Assembly: GCA_029821215.1 (NCBI GenBank)
Contig: JALGTV010000029.1
Span: 1 to 17,928 of the forward strand
Length of the DNA stretch: 17,928 bases
From: Candidatus Zipacnadia bacterium
GTDB lineage: Bacteria; Armatimonadota; Zipacnadia; Zipacnadales; Zipacnadaceae
Direction: 5' to 3'
Shown: one piece after another, positions 6,449 to 14,732 of the stretch
Layout of the letters: every line of letters begins with the position of its first letter
How positions within the stretch are numbered: the first letter of the stretch is position 1
The notes under the pieces: generated by a model
Seen by the model: the letters and a program-made list of their open reading frames with translations, nothing else
The model's database searches: none
What the model was told of the DNA's origin: nothing
Position numbers and translations under genes: made by a program

Positions 6449-7470
6449 GACAGCACTATGGAGTTGTCATTATCGGCTTGATGGCGGTATTGTTGGCCAC
6501 CACAGTACTGTCTTTGGCCACCGGCCCCTCGCCTCTGCCGGCCGCAAAGGCTCTGCGGATCCTGCTTAGCAGCCTGCCGGGGTTGGATGGGCTGGCTCCT
6601 GAGGCCTCGGCCTCCCAGCGAGCCATTGTGCTGGACATTCGCCTACCCCGGCTAATTCTGGCCTTGCTGGTAGGGGCCGCGTTGGGGGTAGCGGGGGCGG
6701 TGATGCAGGGGTTTTTCCAGAATCCCATGGCCGCGCCCTCAATTCTGGGGGTGTCGGCAGGCGCTACCCTGGGGGCTACCGCCGTCATAATCCTGGGCCT
6801 GAATTTCTGGGTTTGGGGCTTAAGCTCGGTGGTAGTAGCGGCTTTTGGCGGGGCACTGGTGGTCTCGGGTGCAGTATACATCCTGTCGCGCCGCGGAGGA
6901 CGCACTCCGGTCACTTTGCTGCTGCTGACTGGCATCGCCATTGGCTCGCTGTGCTCGGCAGTATCCTCTTTTATTCTGTTTCGCGGTCAGCAAGGGGACC
7001 TGGACTTAGTCATCTTCTGGATGATGGGTAGCCTGGCCAATCGGGGCTGGCCGGAGGTGGGGATGGTGGCTCCCTATGCTTTGGTGGGTAGTGTAATTGT
7101 TTACGTGTACAGCCGTGATTTGAACGCTCTGCTGTTAGGTGATGAGCAAGCCTATCATCTGGGCATACCCGTAGAACGGGTTAAACTGATACTGCTGGTG
7201 CTGGCATCACTGTTAGCGGCCGCTGCCGTGGCAGTTACCGGTATTATCGGCTTTGTCGGTCTGGTAGTTCCTCATCTAATTCGGCTTATGGTCGGTCCTG
7301 ACCACCGCATCCTGCTGCCGCTGTGTTTCCTGGCGGGCGGCATTGTGTTGGGCCTGTCAGATATGGTGGCCAATCTGGCCGGCGAAATACCTATCGGCAT
7401 CATCACCTCGCTGTTAGGTGCTCCCTTCTTCCTGTATCTGCTCCACCGCCGCCGGGAGTATGAATTTTAG
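6445..7470 (+). CDS. btuC: ABC transporter permease, BtuC/FecCD family
   Basis: Inner-membrane subunit of the importer, 341 residues and very hydrophobic, consistent with the ten-helix fold of BtuC. Diagnostic stretches are IRLPRLILALLVGAALGVAG followed by AVMQGFFQNPMAAPSILGVS near residue 85. The cytoplasmic coupling region LLLGDEQAYHLGIPVERVK and the late segment GIIGFVGLVVPHLIRLMVGP are also family signatures. It starts within the ATPase stop (4-base overlap) and ends the operon, with purH starting 160 bases later. The set of one lipoprotein, one ATPase and one permease is complete for a homodimeric importer. No outer-membrane receptor such as BtuB is encoded in the window. Confidence 0.93.
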   Translation: MRQHYGVVIIGLMAVLLATTVLSLATGPSPLPAAKALRILLSSLPGLDGLAPEASASQRAIVLDIRLPRLILALLVGAALGVAGAVMQGFFQNPMAAPSILGVSAGATLGATAVIILGLNFWVWGLSSVVVAAFGGALVVSGAVYILSRRGGRTPVTLLLLTGIAIGSLCSAVSSFILFRGQQGDLDLVIFWMMGSLANRGWPEVGMVAPYALVGSVIVYVYSRDLNALLLGDEQAYHLGIPVERVKLILLVLASLLAAAAVAVTGIIGFVGLVVPHLIRLMVGPDHRILLPLCFLAGGIVLGLSDMVANLAGEIPIGIITSLLGAPFFLYLLHRRREYEF

Positions 7471-7505
7471 CCTGGCCGAGCCCCTCGATCAATTTCCCGT
7501 GCTTA

Positions 7506-7519
7506 CGAGAAGGTTCTCG
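7506..7519. repeat. Perfect inverted repeat upstream of purH
   Basis: CGAGAA and TTCTCG flank two G residues between the permease and purH. The short spacer suits an operator better than a hairpin. It does not match the known PurR palindrome that I remember. A TATTAT (7535-7540) lies 15 bases further on, but no proper -35 accompanies it, so a purH promoter here is only possible. Confidence 0.3.
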
Positions 7520-7555
7520 CCTCATGAAGCAGAATATTATAAAGGTCAATGGCAT

Positions 7556-7579
7556 GACTCCCTCTTATGGAGTTCTTTT
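7556..7579 (+). terminator. Weak hairpin with short U-tract after the transporter operon
   Basis: GACTCC (7556-7561) pairs with GGAGTT (7569-7574), six pairs with one wobble, with a 7-base loop and CTTTT after it. It could partially terminate the B12 operon before purH. The stem is short, and I cannot say how efficient it is. Confidence 0.35.
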
Positions 7580-7629
7580 ATCAACCTCTATTCGGGGTAA
7601 CAATCATCTGCCGAAAGGAACAATCCAAT

Positions 7630-9270
7630 ATGCGTAGGATCCAACGAGCTTTAATCAGCGTTTCTAACAAAACGGGTATCGCTAAGTTTGGCCAAGCATT
7701 ACATGAAATGGGGGTGGAGATACTCTCCACCGGCGGCACGAAACGCGTGCTACAAGAAGCCGGCATACCGGTGCAAGCAGTGGAAGAATATACCGGCTTC
7801 CCGGAAATGATGGAGGGCCGCGTTAAAACACTGCACCCTAAGATTCACGGGGCACTGCTGGCGGTGCGGGACAATCCTGACCACCTTCACCAAGCTAAAG
7901 AACATGGGATTGAACTGATTGACCTGGTGGTGGTCAACCTGTATCCCTTCCAGCAGACCATTGCCCAGCCGGATGTCAGCTTGGAGGAAGCGGTGGAGAA
8001 CATTGACATCGGCGGGCCGACGATGCTGCGCTCGGCAGCTAAGAACTTCCGCAGTGTGGTGGCAGTGTGCAACCCGGAGCGCTATGATGACATTATTGCC
8101 GAGATGAAGGCTAATAATGGCGCTGTGAGCGAGGAGATGCGCCGTCACTTAGCGATAGAGGTCTTCGCCCATACTGGTCAGTACGATGCGGCCATCACTC
8201 AGTACCTGTCCCGACAGTTCGCGGCTGAAGATAGCGATTTTCCCCTATACTTCGCGCCGTGGTACCAGAAGCAGGGCCCTGACCTGCGCTATGGGGAGAA
8301 TCCTCATCAGCAGGCAGCAGTGTATGCCCAGATTGGTGGGGCGGAGGCAGGTTTGGCTCGGGCCGAGAAAATCCACGGGGAGAAGGAGCTGTCTTTCAAT
8401 AACTATCTGGACCTGACCGCGGCCCTTACCGCAGCGCGGGATTTCCAGCAGCCTACCGCTGTCATTATCAAGCACTTAAATCCCTGCGGCCTGGCCAGCG
8501 CCGATACCCTGGCCGAGGCCTTTGCCGATGCCTGGACAGCCGATCCAATTTCGGCGTTCGGTTCGGTGATGGGTTTTAACCGGGTCATTGATGTAGCGAC
8601 TGCTGAGCGCATTGGCAGCCAGGAATTCCTCAGCGAAGTTATCATTCCCCGTTACCGAGCCGAATCTGGCGATGAGCAGTCAACGATTATCGGCGCGTTC
8701 GTGGAAGCTATCGTGGCCCCGGGCTATGAAGATGGGGCGCTGGAGCTGCTGTGCCAGCACAAGAACCTGCGAGTTATGCTCCTGGAAGATTTTGATGCGC
8801 TGCAGGGCCATAAAGACTGGGACATCAAGAAGATTCCGGGGGGACTGGTCGCCCAGAGTCAAGATGCGCAGTTCGTGGCGCCAGATGACATCCAGATCGT
8901 CACCGCAAAGCAGCCAACTGCTGAACAGCTCGAGTCGCTGCTATTCGCGGATAAGGTGGCCAAGCACGTCAAAAGCAATGCCATTGTGCTGGTGCAGGGG
9001 ACGCGGTTAGTGGGGTGTGGCGCCGGCCAGATGAGCCGGGTGGACTCGTGCATCATCGCCGCCCGCAAAGCCGGCAATCGCGCCCAGGGGGCAGTGCTGG
9101 CCTCCGACGCGATGTTCCCGGCTCGCGACGGCCTGGATGCTGCGGCAGCTACCGGCTGCAGTGCTATCATCCAGCCGGGAGGCTCGCGTGCTGACGAGGA
9201 AGTCATCGCCGCCGCTGACGAGCACGGCCTGGTGATGGTCTTCACCGGCATGCGCCACTTCTGGCACTGA
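7630..9270 (+). CDS. purH: Bifunctional AICAR transformylase / IMP cyclohydrolase
   Basis: Catalyses the last two steps of purine synthesis: formyl transfer from 10-formyl-tetrahydrofolate to AICAR, then ring closure to IMP. The N-terminal MGS-like cyclohydrolase domain (about 1-195) has SVSNKTG (10-16), KTLHPKIHG with K66, and AAKN with K138. The transformylase domain follows, with YGENPHQ (221-227) and the catalytic K281-H282 in KHLNPCG. It ends in the typical GMRHF. At 546 residues it is slightly longer than many homologues (510-530). Start ATG 7630 follows AAAGGA (7614-7619) by 10 bases and gives the conserved opening RRALISVS-like; in-frame ATG 7567 would add 21 unconserved residues. The folate product links it to glyA further on, but the two genes have separate regulation. 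Confidence 0.97.
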   Translation: MRRIQRALISVSNKTGIAKFGQALHEMGVEILSTGGTKRVLQEAGIPVQAVEEYTGFPEMMEGRVKTLHPKIHGALLAVRDNPDHLHQAKEHGIELIDLVVVNLYPFQQTIAQPDVSLEEAVENIDIGGPTMLRSAAKNFRSVVAVCNPERYDDIIAEMKANNGAVSEEMRRHLAIEVFAHTGQYDAAITQYLSRQFAAEDSDFPLYFAPWYQKQGPDLRYGENPHQQAAVYAQIGGAEAGLARAEKIHGEKELSFNNYLDLTAALTAARDFQQPTAVIIKHLNPCGLASADTLAEAFADAWTADPISAFGSVMGFNRVIDVATAERIGSQEFLSEVIIPRYRAESGDEQSTIIGAFVEAIVAPGYEDGALELLCQHKNLRVMLLEDFDALQGHKDWDIKKIPGGLVAQSQDAQFVAPDDIQIVTAKQPTAEQLESLLFADKVAKHVKSNAIVLVQGTRLVGCGAGQMSRVDSCIIAARKAGNRAQGAVLASDAMFPARDGLDAAAATGCSAIIQPGGSRADEEVIAAADEHGLVMVFTGMRHFWH

Positions 9271-9361
9271 TGGCCGGGCAGATTAGGAAGGTAAAAGGCG
9301 AGCCGGAGCGAAAGGTTAGGTGGAATAGACGGATTGTAGTTATACAAGGAGACTATACCCA

Positions 9362-10465
9362 GTGACACGAGAAACCATGACTGCGCGGGAACGTTTCCAT
9401 GCCACCTTTGAGTACGGTCAGCCTGACCGGGTATTCCAACTGAATATAGGGGTGTGGGATGAGACTTACCGGCGATGGCTCCACGAGGGAATGCCCTGGG
9501 ATCAGCACTTCAATACTTACTTTGGCTTTGACCGACTGGAGGTGATCCCCCTGCGTACGGGGTTATGCGCGTCGCTATGGCCTCCGCCGGAGACTAAAGT
9601 AATCCAACAGACGGCTGAGTGGCAAATCGTGGAGGACGAGCTGGGGGCAAAAACCAAACGTTGGACCGACGGCCACGAGGGCATGCCCCAATATCTGCGC
9701 TACCCGGTGCGCGATCGGGATAGCTGGGAAAAACTCAAAGAGCGATTGAACCCGGACGCGCCCAATCGCTATCCCGAATACTGGGAAGACCTGAAACGTT
9801 GCTACCGCAATCGCGACTATCCGCTGCGCATTCAGGCCGGCTCGTTTTATGGTCAGATTCGCGATTGGGTAGGAATGGAGCACCTGGCGCTATGGTACTA
9901 TGATTGTCCTGATTTAGTCCATGAGATGACCGAGTACGTAGCCGACTTTACCCTGCGTGTGATAGACCGCGCCCTCAGCGAAATTCCGGACATAGACTGT
10001 GCAAATATATGGGAAGATATGGGCATGAAGACCGGTCCGCTGATCTCGCCTAAGCTATTCCGCGAGTTTCATATGGAGCCGATGAAGCGGGTAACCAAGG
10101 TGCTGCGGGAAGCTGGTATCCAGCTTATCTCGATCGACTCTGACGGGAATCTGGACGAGCTTATTCCTTTGTGGTTGGAGGCCGGTGCCAATATGGTTTG
10201 GCCTCTGGAAGTGGCGGCGGGCTGTGATCCGGTGCGCTACCGGAAGCAGTTCGGCAAGAAGCTACGGTTGATGGGTGGTATAGACAAGCGGGTGCTGCGC
10301 GAGGATATGCCCAAAGAAGCTATCGAAGAAGAGGTTATGTCCAAAGTGGGTCTTATCAAGGAGGGCGGCTATTCGCCCATAGTAGATCATATGGTCCCAC
10401 CGGACGTGCCTTTGGAGAATTTTCAGTATTATATGAAGCTTATTCATCAGGTGTGTACTTTCTGA
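9362..10465 (+). CDS. Uroporphyrinogen decarboxylase / corrinoid methyltransferase superfamily protein
   Basis: A TIM-barrel protein of the URO-D superfamily, 367 residues. The family includes haem-pathway decarboxylases and the MtaA/CmuA methyltransferases that move methyl groups to and from corrinoid or thiol carriers. Recognisable parts are ERFHATFEYGQPDRV at the N-terminus, SFYGQIRDWVGMEHLALWYY around 161-180, SIDSDGN (257-263) on a barrel strand, and LRLMGGIDKR with IVDHMVPPDVPLENF near the end. The Cys/His zinc set of MtaA is not seen, so true methyltransferase activity is unproven, and it is not a plain HemE either. GTG 9362 is chosen because AAGGAGA (9346-9352) lies 9 bases upstream; ATG 9377 is the alternative. 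Neighbours purH and glyA are one-carbon genes, and the B12 operon lies upstream. Substrate unknown. Confidence 0.85.
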   Translation: MTRETMTARERFHATFEYGQPDRVFQLNIGVWDETYRRWLHEGMPWDQHFNTYFGFDRLEVIPLRTGLCASLWPPPETKVIQQTAEWQIVEDELGAKTKRWTDGHEGMPQYLRYPVRDRDSWEKLKERLNPDAPNRYPEYWEDLKRCYRNRDYPLRIQAGSFYGQIRDWVGMEHLALWYYDCPDLVHEMTEYVADFTLRVIDRALSEIPDIDCANIWEDMGMKTGPLISPKLFREFHMEPMKRVTKVLREAGIQLISIDSDGNLDELIPLWLEAGANMVWPLEVAAGCDPVRYRKQFGKKLRLMGGIDKRVLREDMPKEAIEEEVMSKVGLIKEGGYSPIVDHMVPPDVPLENFQYYMKLIHQVCTF

Positions 10466-10480
10466 TAACATATCGCTGAG

Positions 10481-10505
10481 ATGGGGCCAACTTGCCTTGC
10501 CCCAT
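10481..10505. repeat. Inverted repeat overlapping the glyA promoter
   Basis: ATGGGGC (10481-10487) and GCCCCAT (10499-10505) form a perfect 7-bp stem with an 11-base loop. The arms lie just before and within the -35/spacer of the promoter at 10492-10520. No U-tract follows on the plus strand. It may be the end hairpin of the preceding gene, or an operator over the promoter. Confidence 0.35.
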
Positions 10506-10520
10506 GTTGGTGAGTATAAT
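10492..10520 (+). promoter_or_regulatory. Sigma-70-type promoter for glyA
   Basis: TTGCCT (10492-10497) and a perfect TATAAT (10515-10520) are spaced by 17 bases. Transcription would start near 10527, about 20 bases before ATG 10547. Presence of a good promoter suggests glyA was, or is, expressed independently of the gene before it. Confidence 0.7.
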
Positions 10521-10546
10521 GAATTTGTAGAGTGGTGATAGATAAG

Positions 10547-11747
10547 ATGATGAATCGCACCTTAGCCCAGGCAGACCCGCAACTGGCGCGTATTGCAGCG
10601 GGCGAGTTGGAACGCCAAAAGTATACGCTCATGCTGATACCCTCCGAGAACTATGCTTCCCGGGCGGTGATGGCGGCCACCGGCTCAGTATTTACCAACA
10701 AGTATGCTGAGGGCTACCCCGGGCGACGCTATTATAATGGCTGCGGCCGACCATGCCAATGTCCAGCTCCATACTGGTTCACAGGCCAATATGGCCGCCT
10801 ACTTTGCTATGCTGGAGCCCGGTGACAAGACTCTGGCGATGAGCGTTGCTCAAGGCGGTCACCTCACCCATGGTAATCCGATAAACTTCAGCGGCCAACT
10901 ATATGATTCATATTTCTACGGGCTTGATCCCCAGACTAATCGGCTCAACTATGAAATGATTCTGGATGTGGCCAAGGAAGTGAGGCCGCGGTTGATTATC
11001 GCCGGCGGCAGCGCCTATCCACGCATCATTGATTTTCAGAAGTTCCGCCAAATTGCTGATGAGGTCGGGGCGCTGTTGATGGCGGATATTGCCCACATCT
11101 GTGGTTTGGTGGCCGCCGAAGCTCACCCAGATCCGGTGCCCTACTGTGACGTGATAACTTCTACTACCCATAAGACTTTGCGAGGGCCACGGGGGGCGAT
11201 GATTCTATGTCGGGCCGACTGGGCCGACCGCATTGACCGCGCCGTATTCCCCGGCATCCAGGCCGGCCCGCTGATGCAGATTATCGCCGCCAAAGCGGTC
11301 TGTTTCAAGGAGGCCCAGGAATTCGGCTTCCGCGAGTATCAACGGCAGATTATTCGCAACTGCCAGGTCCTGGGCCAGACCCTCCAGGAAGAGGGCTTTA
11401 CCTTGGTCACCGGGGGCACGGATAATCACCTGCTATTGGTGGACTTGCGCAATAAGAACATCACCGGTGCTGAAGCTGCCGACCTTATGGAGGCAGCAGG
11501 CATGGTGGTAAACAAAAACCTCATCCCTGATGACCCCCTTTCTTCTACCGAAACCAGCGGCATCCGCCCAGGTACCCCGGGACTGACCAGCCGGGGGATG
11601 AAGGAGAATGAGATGAAAACGGTCGGCCACTGGATAGCCCGGGTCATCCACGAAGGCCGCGATAATCCTGATGTGCTGGAAGAGGTTGGCAAGCAAGTGG
11701 TGGAGTTGTGCGAAGCTTTTCCTATCTATGAAGATTTAGATATCTGA
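10547..11747 (+). pseudogene. glyA: Serine hydroxymethyltransferase, frame-broken by an internal deletion of about 56 bp
   Basis: GlyA interconverts serine and glycine with tetrahydrofolate, using PLP. The N-terminal part (10547-10744) reads in one frame through SENYASRAVMAATGS and NKYAEGYPGRRYYNGC. The rest (10746-11747) continues in the next frame from ADHANVQLHTGSQANMA through PLP lysine STTHKTLRGPRGA to the normal end. In homologues GGC is followed by about 19 residues (EYVDIVEQLAIDRAKELFG in E. coli) before AxHANVQ. Here a single base sits between TGC and GCC. This fits loss of 56 bp, not a single-base slip. Sequence on both sides is well conserved with no other stop, so the event is recent or is an assembly error. 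Neither fragment should make an active enzyme. ATG 10532-frame starts upstream are possible; no strong ribosome site is seen. Confidence 0.9.
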
Positions 11748-11761
11748 GAGGAGTGATGACC

Positions 11762-12463
11762 ATGCGTGTGATGGCAGTAGGCGCTCATCCTGATGACATT
11801 GAGTTTTTGTGCGCGGGAACTCTGGCCAAATATACCCAGCGAGGTGACAAGGTGTTTAATGTGGTATGCACTAACGGGGATATGGGGCACATGATTATCC
11901 CGCCGGAAGAGCTGGGCCAGATCCGCACCCAGGAGGCGGCTAATGCCGCCCAGACAGTCGGGGCCGAGTTTAAGATGCTGGGTGAACCGGACGAATGGCT
12001 TTTTCATGACCAGCGCACTCGCCTGATGGTGATTGATGCCATTCGCTGGGCCAATCCCGACATCATCATTACCCACTCACCGGACGACTACCATCCCGAC
12101 CACCGCAACTGCTCTGAGTTGGTTTTCGCCGCCAGTTTCCTGGCTACCGTTCCTCATATTGAAACTGAGCATCCTGCTCAGGAGCACGTCGCCGCCCTGG
12201 TATACATGGACACCTTAGCGGGCACTAACTTCATTCCCGAGGTGTATGTGGACATCACCGAAACCCTGGAGCAAAAGCGGCAGGCACTGCTCTGCCATGA
12301 AAGTCAGGTCAAGTGGCTGATGGACCACGACAACATGGATGTAGGCGAGTTCATTGAGGTGGCCGCCCGCAGCCGCGGCCTCCAATGTGGAGTGAAGTAC
12401 GCCGAGGGCTTTCAGATCGCCAAGCTCTGGCCGCGTCTGAAGACCGAACGCATCCTGCCCTAA
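11762..12463 (+). CDS. PIG-L / LmbE-family deacetylase
   Basis: Zinc-dependent N-deacetylase of the PIG-L superfamily, 233 residues. Known members deacetylate GlcNAc-inositol, GlcNAc-malate and diacetylchitobiose. The N-terminal Rossmann-like strand leads to GAHPDDIE with H9, D11 and D12, and HSPDDYHPDHRN supplies H114. H9, D12 and H114 are the expected zinc ligands and D11 the general base, so the active site looks intact. ATG 11762 is preferred because AGGAG (11749-11753) is 8 bases upstream; the in-frame GTG 11753 and ATG 11756 are too close. It begins 14 bases after the broken glyA and precedes an oxidoreductase and an isomerase with which it probably forms a sugar-modifying operon. The actual substrate cannot be read from the sequence. 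Confidence 0.9.
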   Translation: MRVMAVGAHPDDIEFLCAGTLAKYTQRGDKVFNVVCTNGDMGHMIIPPEELGQIRTQEAANAAQTVGAEFKMLGEPDEWLFHDQRTRLMVIDAIRWANPDIIITHSPDDYHPDHRNCSELVFAASFLATVPHIETEHPAQEHVAALVYMDTLAGTNFIPEVYVDITETLEQKRQALLCHESQVKWLMDHDNMDVGEFIEVAARSRGLQCGVKYAEGFQIAKLWPRLKTERILP

Positions 12464-12572
12464 CTGGAGGCAAGCCTCTATGTTATGTCTGGGAGGATAA
12501 AAGCGGTAAGCGGCGAAATATATTTATGTGTACCCAGAGTTGCACATTATCTATCAATAGGAGGAGAGTAGA

Positions 12573-13595
12573 ATGATCCGCATTGGTATGGTAGGATTAG
12601 GCTTTATGGGTCAGCAGCATTTTACCATCTACCAGGGCATGAGTAATGTCGAGGTAGTAGCGGTATGCGACAAGAATCCGGACAAAGTTGCTGAGACCGC
12701 GCCGAGCATCGGGGGTAACATCGGTGAAGTCACCGAGCTGGACCTGGCGCAGCAAGCTCGATATACCTGCTTTGAGGAAATGCTGGAAAAAGAAGAGCTT
12801 GACTGTGTGGATGTGTGTCTGCCGACATATCTGCACGCTGACACAACTATCACTGCCCTTGAGGCGGGCTGCCAGGTAATCTGCGAGAAGCCCATGGGCC
12901 GTAGCGTTGAGGACTGTGACCGGATGATCGCCGCTGCCGAGTCTACCGGTCGGATGCTGTTCATTGGCCAGTGTCTCCGCTTCTGGCCAGAGTATGAAGT
13001 ACTGGCCGATATGGTCGCTAACGATGAGTTAGGCCGGCTGGTATCGGCGAAGTTCACCCGCCTGTCGCCAACACCAGATTGGGCCGAGGATGGCTGGCTT
13101 CTTAAGACCGAACTCAGCGGAGGCGCAGTGCTCGACTTGCATATCCACGATGTTGATTCCATCCTGTGGATATTGGGAATGCCACTGGCAGTACGGTCCT
13201 ACGCCAGTAATCTATTCAGTGCAGGCGACAAGGTAGATCACATCATCACTAATTATCTGTATGACGATTTCATTTGTGTAGCTGAGGGCGGCTGGGCGCT
13301 ACCGGCCACCTTTCCCTTTGAGATGGGCTTCCAGGTGCTGGGCGAGAAGGGATTGGTGGACTTCTCGGTCGCTAAAGACCCGATGCTTACTTTCTACCCC
13401 GCCGACGGTGAACCCTACCCGCCTCAGGTTGCTTCCGGTACTGGCTATGAGCGAGAGCTGGCCTACTTCGTCCAGTGCATGGAGAATAACGAGTTTCCCG
13501 AGCGGCTCACGCCGCAATCCGCCCGCGAGTCGGTTCGAGTAGTAATGGCCGAACAGCAATCCGCGAACACCGGCGAAATTGTCCGGCTCACTTAG
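12573..13595 (+). CDS. Gfo/Idh/MocA-family NAD(P)-dependent oxidoreductase
   Basis: Cytoplasmic dehydrogenase of 340 residues acting on sugars, inositols or related polyols. The N-terminal Rossmann domain has GLGFMG (8-13) and an acidic residue after the second strand (VVAVCDKN). CEKPMGRS (104-111) carries the family's EKP motif. In the C-terminal domain GGAVLDLHIHDVD (183-195) gives the D188/H192 pair used in catalysis by inositol dehydrogenase-like members. The start is unambiguous: AGGAGGAG (12559-12566) lies 6 bases before ATG 12573. It is 109 bases from the deacetylase and 27 from the isomerase. The gap before it holds a small repeat GGAGGC-AA-GCCTC but no convincing promoter. Substrate unknown. 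Confidence 0.93.
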   Translation: MIRIGMVGLGFMGQQHFTIYQGMSNVEVVAVCDKNPDKVAETAPSIGGNIGEVTELDLAQQARYTCFEEMLEKEELDCVDVCLPTYLHADTTITALEAGCQVICEKPMGRSVEDCDRMIAAAESTGRMLFIGQCLRFWPEYEVLADMVANDELGRLVSAKFTRLSPTPDWAEDGWLLKTELSGGAVLDLHIHDVDSILWILGMPLAVRSYASNLFSAGDKVDHIITNYLYDDFICVAEGGWALPATFPFEMGFQVLGEKGLVDFSVAKDPMLTFYPADGEPYPPQVASGTGYERELAYFVQCMENNEFPERLTPQSARESVRVVMAEQQSANTGEIVRLT

Positions 13596-13622
13596 CAAAA
13601 TCCCAGCAGGAGGTATCTAATT

Positions 13623-14492
13623 ATGCGCAAAAGTATCAATGAGTGGTCTTTTCCTGACGATATGCCTTTGACCAAGAGAATGGCTATAGCCCAGGCAGCC
13701 GGCTTTGAGGGCATTGAAGTCGCACTGACCGAAGACAACGACGGCTCCCAGCACGAGCTGGGGCTGCTGTGTATGGACTCCTATGAGGAGGACTGCTCGC
13801 GGATCCTGGAGAGTGCCCAGCGGGTGGGCTTGGAGATCTCATCAGTGGCTACTGGTCTCTACTGGGTATATTCGCTGACTGCTGATGACCCCGAGGAGCG
13901 GGCCAAGGCAATGGAGGTCACACAGGTGCTGCTCCGGTCAGCCAATCGGCTGGGGGTGGACGGCGTGCTGGTCATCCCGGGCAACGTGCATGCTACCTTC
14001 GTCCCCGATTGCCCCATTGTGCCCTATCCGGTAGTCTGGGAGCGCGCCCTGACGGCTATCAAAGAGGCAGCTCCACTGGCCGAGGAGCTTGGAGTATCAA
14101 TGGGCTTGGAGTATGTCTGGAATATGTTTCTGCTCAGTCCGCTGGAGATGCGGCGCTTCATTGAGGAAGTGGGTAGTGAGCGCGTCGGTTTCTACCTGGA
14201 TACCGGCAACATGATGTCCACCGGCTTCCCTGAACAGTGGATTCGCATCCTTGGCGATAAGATCGTGCGGGTTCACTTCAAGGACTTCAAGCGCAGCATC
14301 GGCACTATTGACGGCTTCTGCGATCTGCTTGAAGGTGATGTCAATTGGCCTGAGGTTATGCGGGCATTTGCCGAAGTCGGCTATGATGGTTGGGCAGCCG
14401 CCGAGATGATGCCGCCATACAACTATGCGCCCGAAGAGTTTATCCATATTATCTCGCGGGCCATGGATTGCATATTTGAAATGGCGCCGTAG
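13623..14492 (+). CDS. Sugar phosphate isomerase/epimerase-like TIM-barrel protein
   Basis: AP-endonuclease-2-like (xylose isomerase-like) TIM barrel of 289 residues; relatives include IolE, IolI, tagatose epimerases and 3-keto-sugar isomerases. A metal site can be traced at E163 (GLEYVWN), D193 (YLDTGNM), H218 (VHFKDFK) and E261 (AAAEMMPP), the usual Glu-Asp-His-Glu set. The start has AGGAGG (13608-13613) 9 bases upstream. The pairing with a Gfo/Idh/MocA gene is a recurrent arrangement in which a sugar or inositol is oxidised to a keto form and then isomerised. Together with the PIG-L deacetylase, an amino-sugar-type substrate is conceivable, but that is inference. It is the last plus-strand gene and converges with the minus-strand operon. 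Confidence 0.92.
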   Translation: MRKSINEWSFPDDMPLTKRMAIAQAAGFEGIEVALTEDNDGSQHELGLLCMDSYEEDCSRILESAQRVGLEISSVATGLYWVYSLTADDPEERAKAMEVTQVLLRSANRLGVDGVLVIPGNVHATFVPDCPIVPYPVVWERALTAIKEAAPLAEELGVSMGLEYVWNMFLLSPLEMRRFIEEVGSERVGFYLDTGNMMSTGFPEQWIRILGDKIVRVHFKDFKRSIGTIDGFCDLLEGDVNWPEVMRAFAEVGYDGWAAAEMMPPYNYAPEEFIHIISRAMDCIFEMAP

Positions 14493-14670
14493 TTAGGAAG
14501 CAATCAACAGTGTATTGTAGTTCCTCTCGCATACTGGGGCTGATCGTGGCACAGTTAACGAGGGCGCCCGCATGGCTAACCAACGAGCAGAAGCTGGCCC
14601 TACAGGTTTTTCTAACGCAGTCAAACCCAGACCAGCCGCCAGAAGCTTAGCCAAACCACACTCCCCAACG

Positions 14671-14695
14671 TAAAAACGGGCCGCCCAAGGCGGCG
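14671..14695 (-). terminator. Intrinsic terminator of the minus-strand operon
   Basis: Read on the minus strand, GCCGCC (14694-14689) and GGCGGC (14685-14680) form a 6-bp stem with loop TTG, followed by CCGTTTTTA (five T from the A run at 14672-14676). It lies about 40 bases beyond the foldase stop. On the plus strand no T-run follows, so it serves the minus strand. The remaining convergent gap, 14493-14670, shows no convincing gene or structure. Confidence 0.75.
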
Positions 14696-14732
14696 ATTGA
14701 CCAAATCATTACCCCCGGGTGGCTAGCCGTCC

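Noticed and set aside
7567..7629. Upstream start for purH adding 21 residues
   Set aside because: The added residues do not match the family's N-terminus, and a ribosome site is better placed for ATG 7630.
9334..9349. Small inverted repeat TTGTA-GTTA-TACAA before the URO-D-like gene
   Set aside because: Only five pairs; it touches the ribosome site but is too short to claim regulation.
10704..11747. A separate downstream gene starting at ATG 10704, or programmed frameshifting in glyA
   Set aside because: No ribosome site precedes 10704, and its first residues are an out-of-frame reading of the conserved KYAEGYPG region. About 19 conserved residues are missing, which programmed frameshifting cannot restore.
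14546..14650. A 34-codon plus-strand frame from GTG 14546 in the convergent gap
   Set aside because: No Shine-Dalgarno, no recognisable motif and no promoter. It is no longer than chance frames in such sequence.
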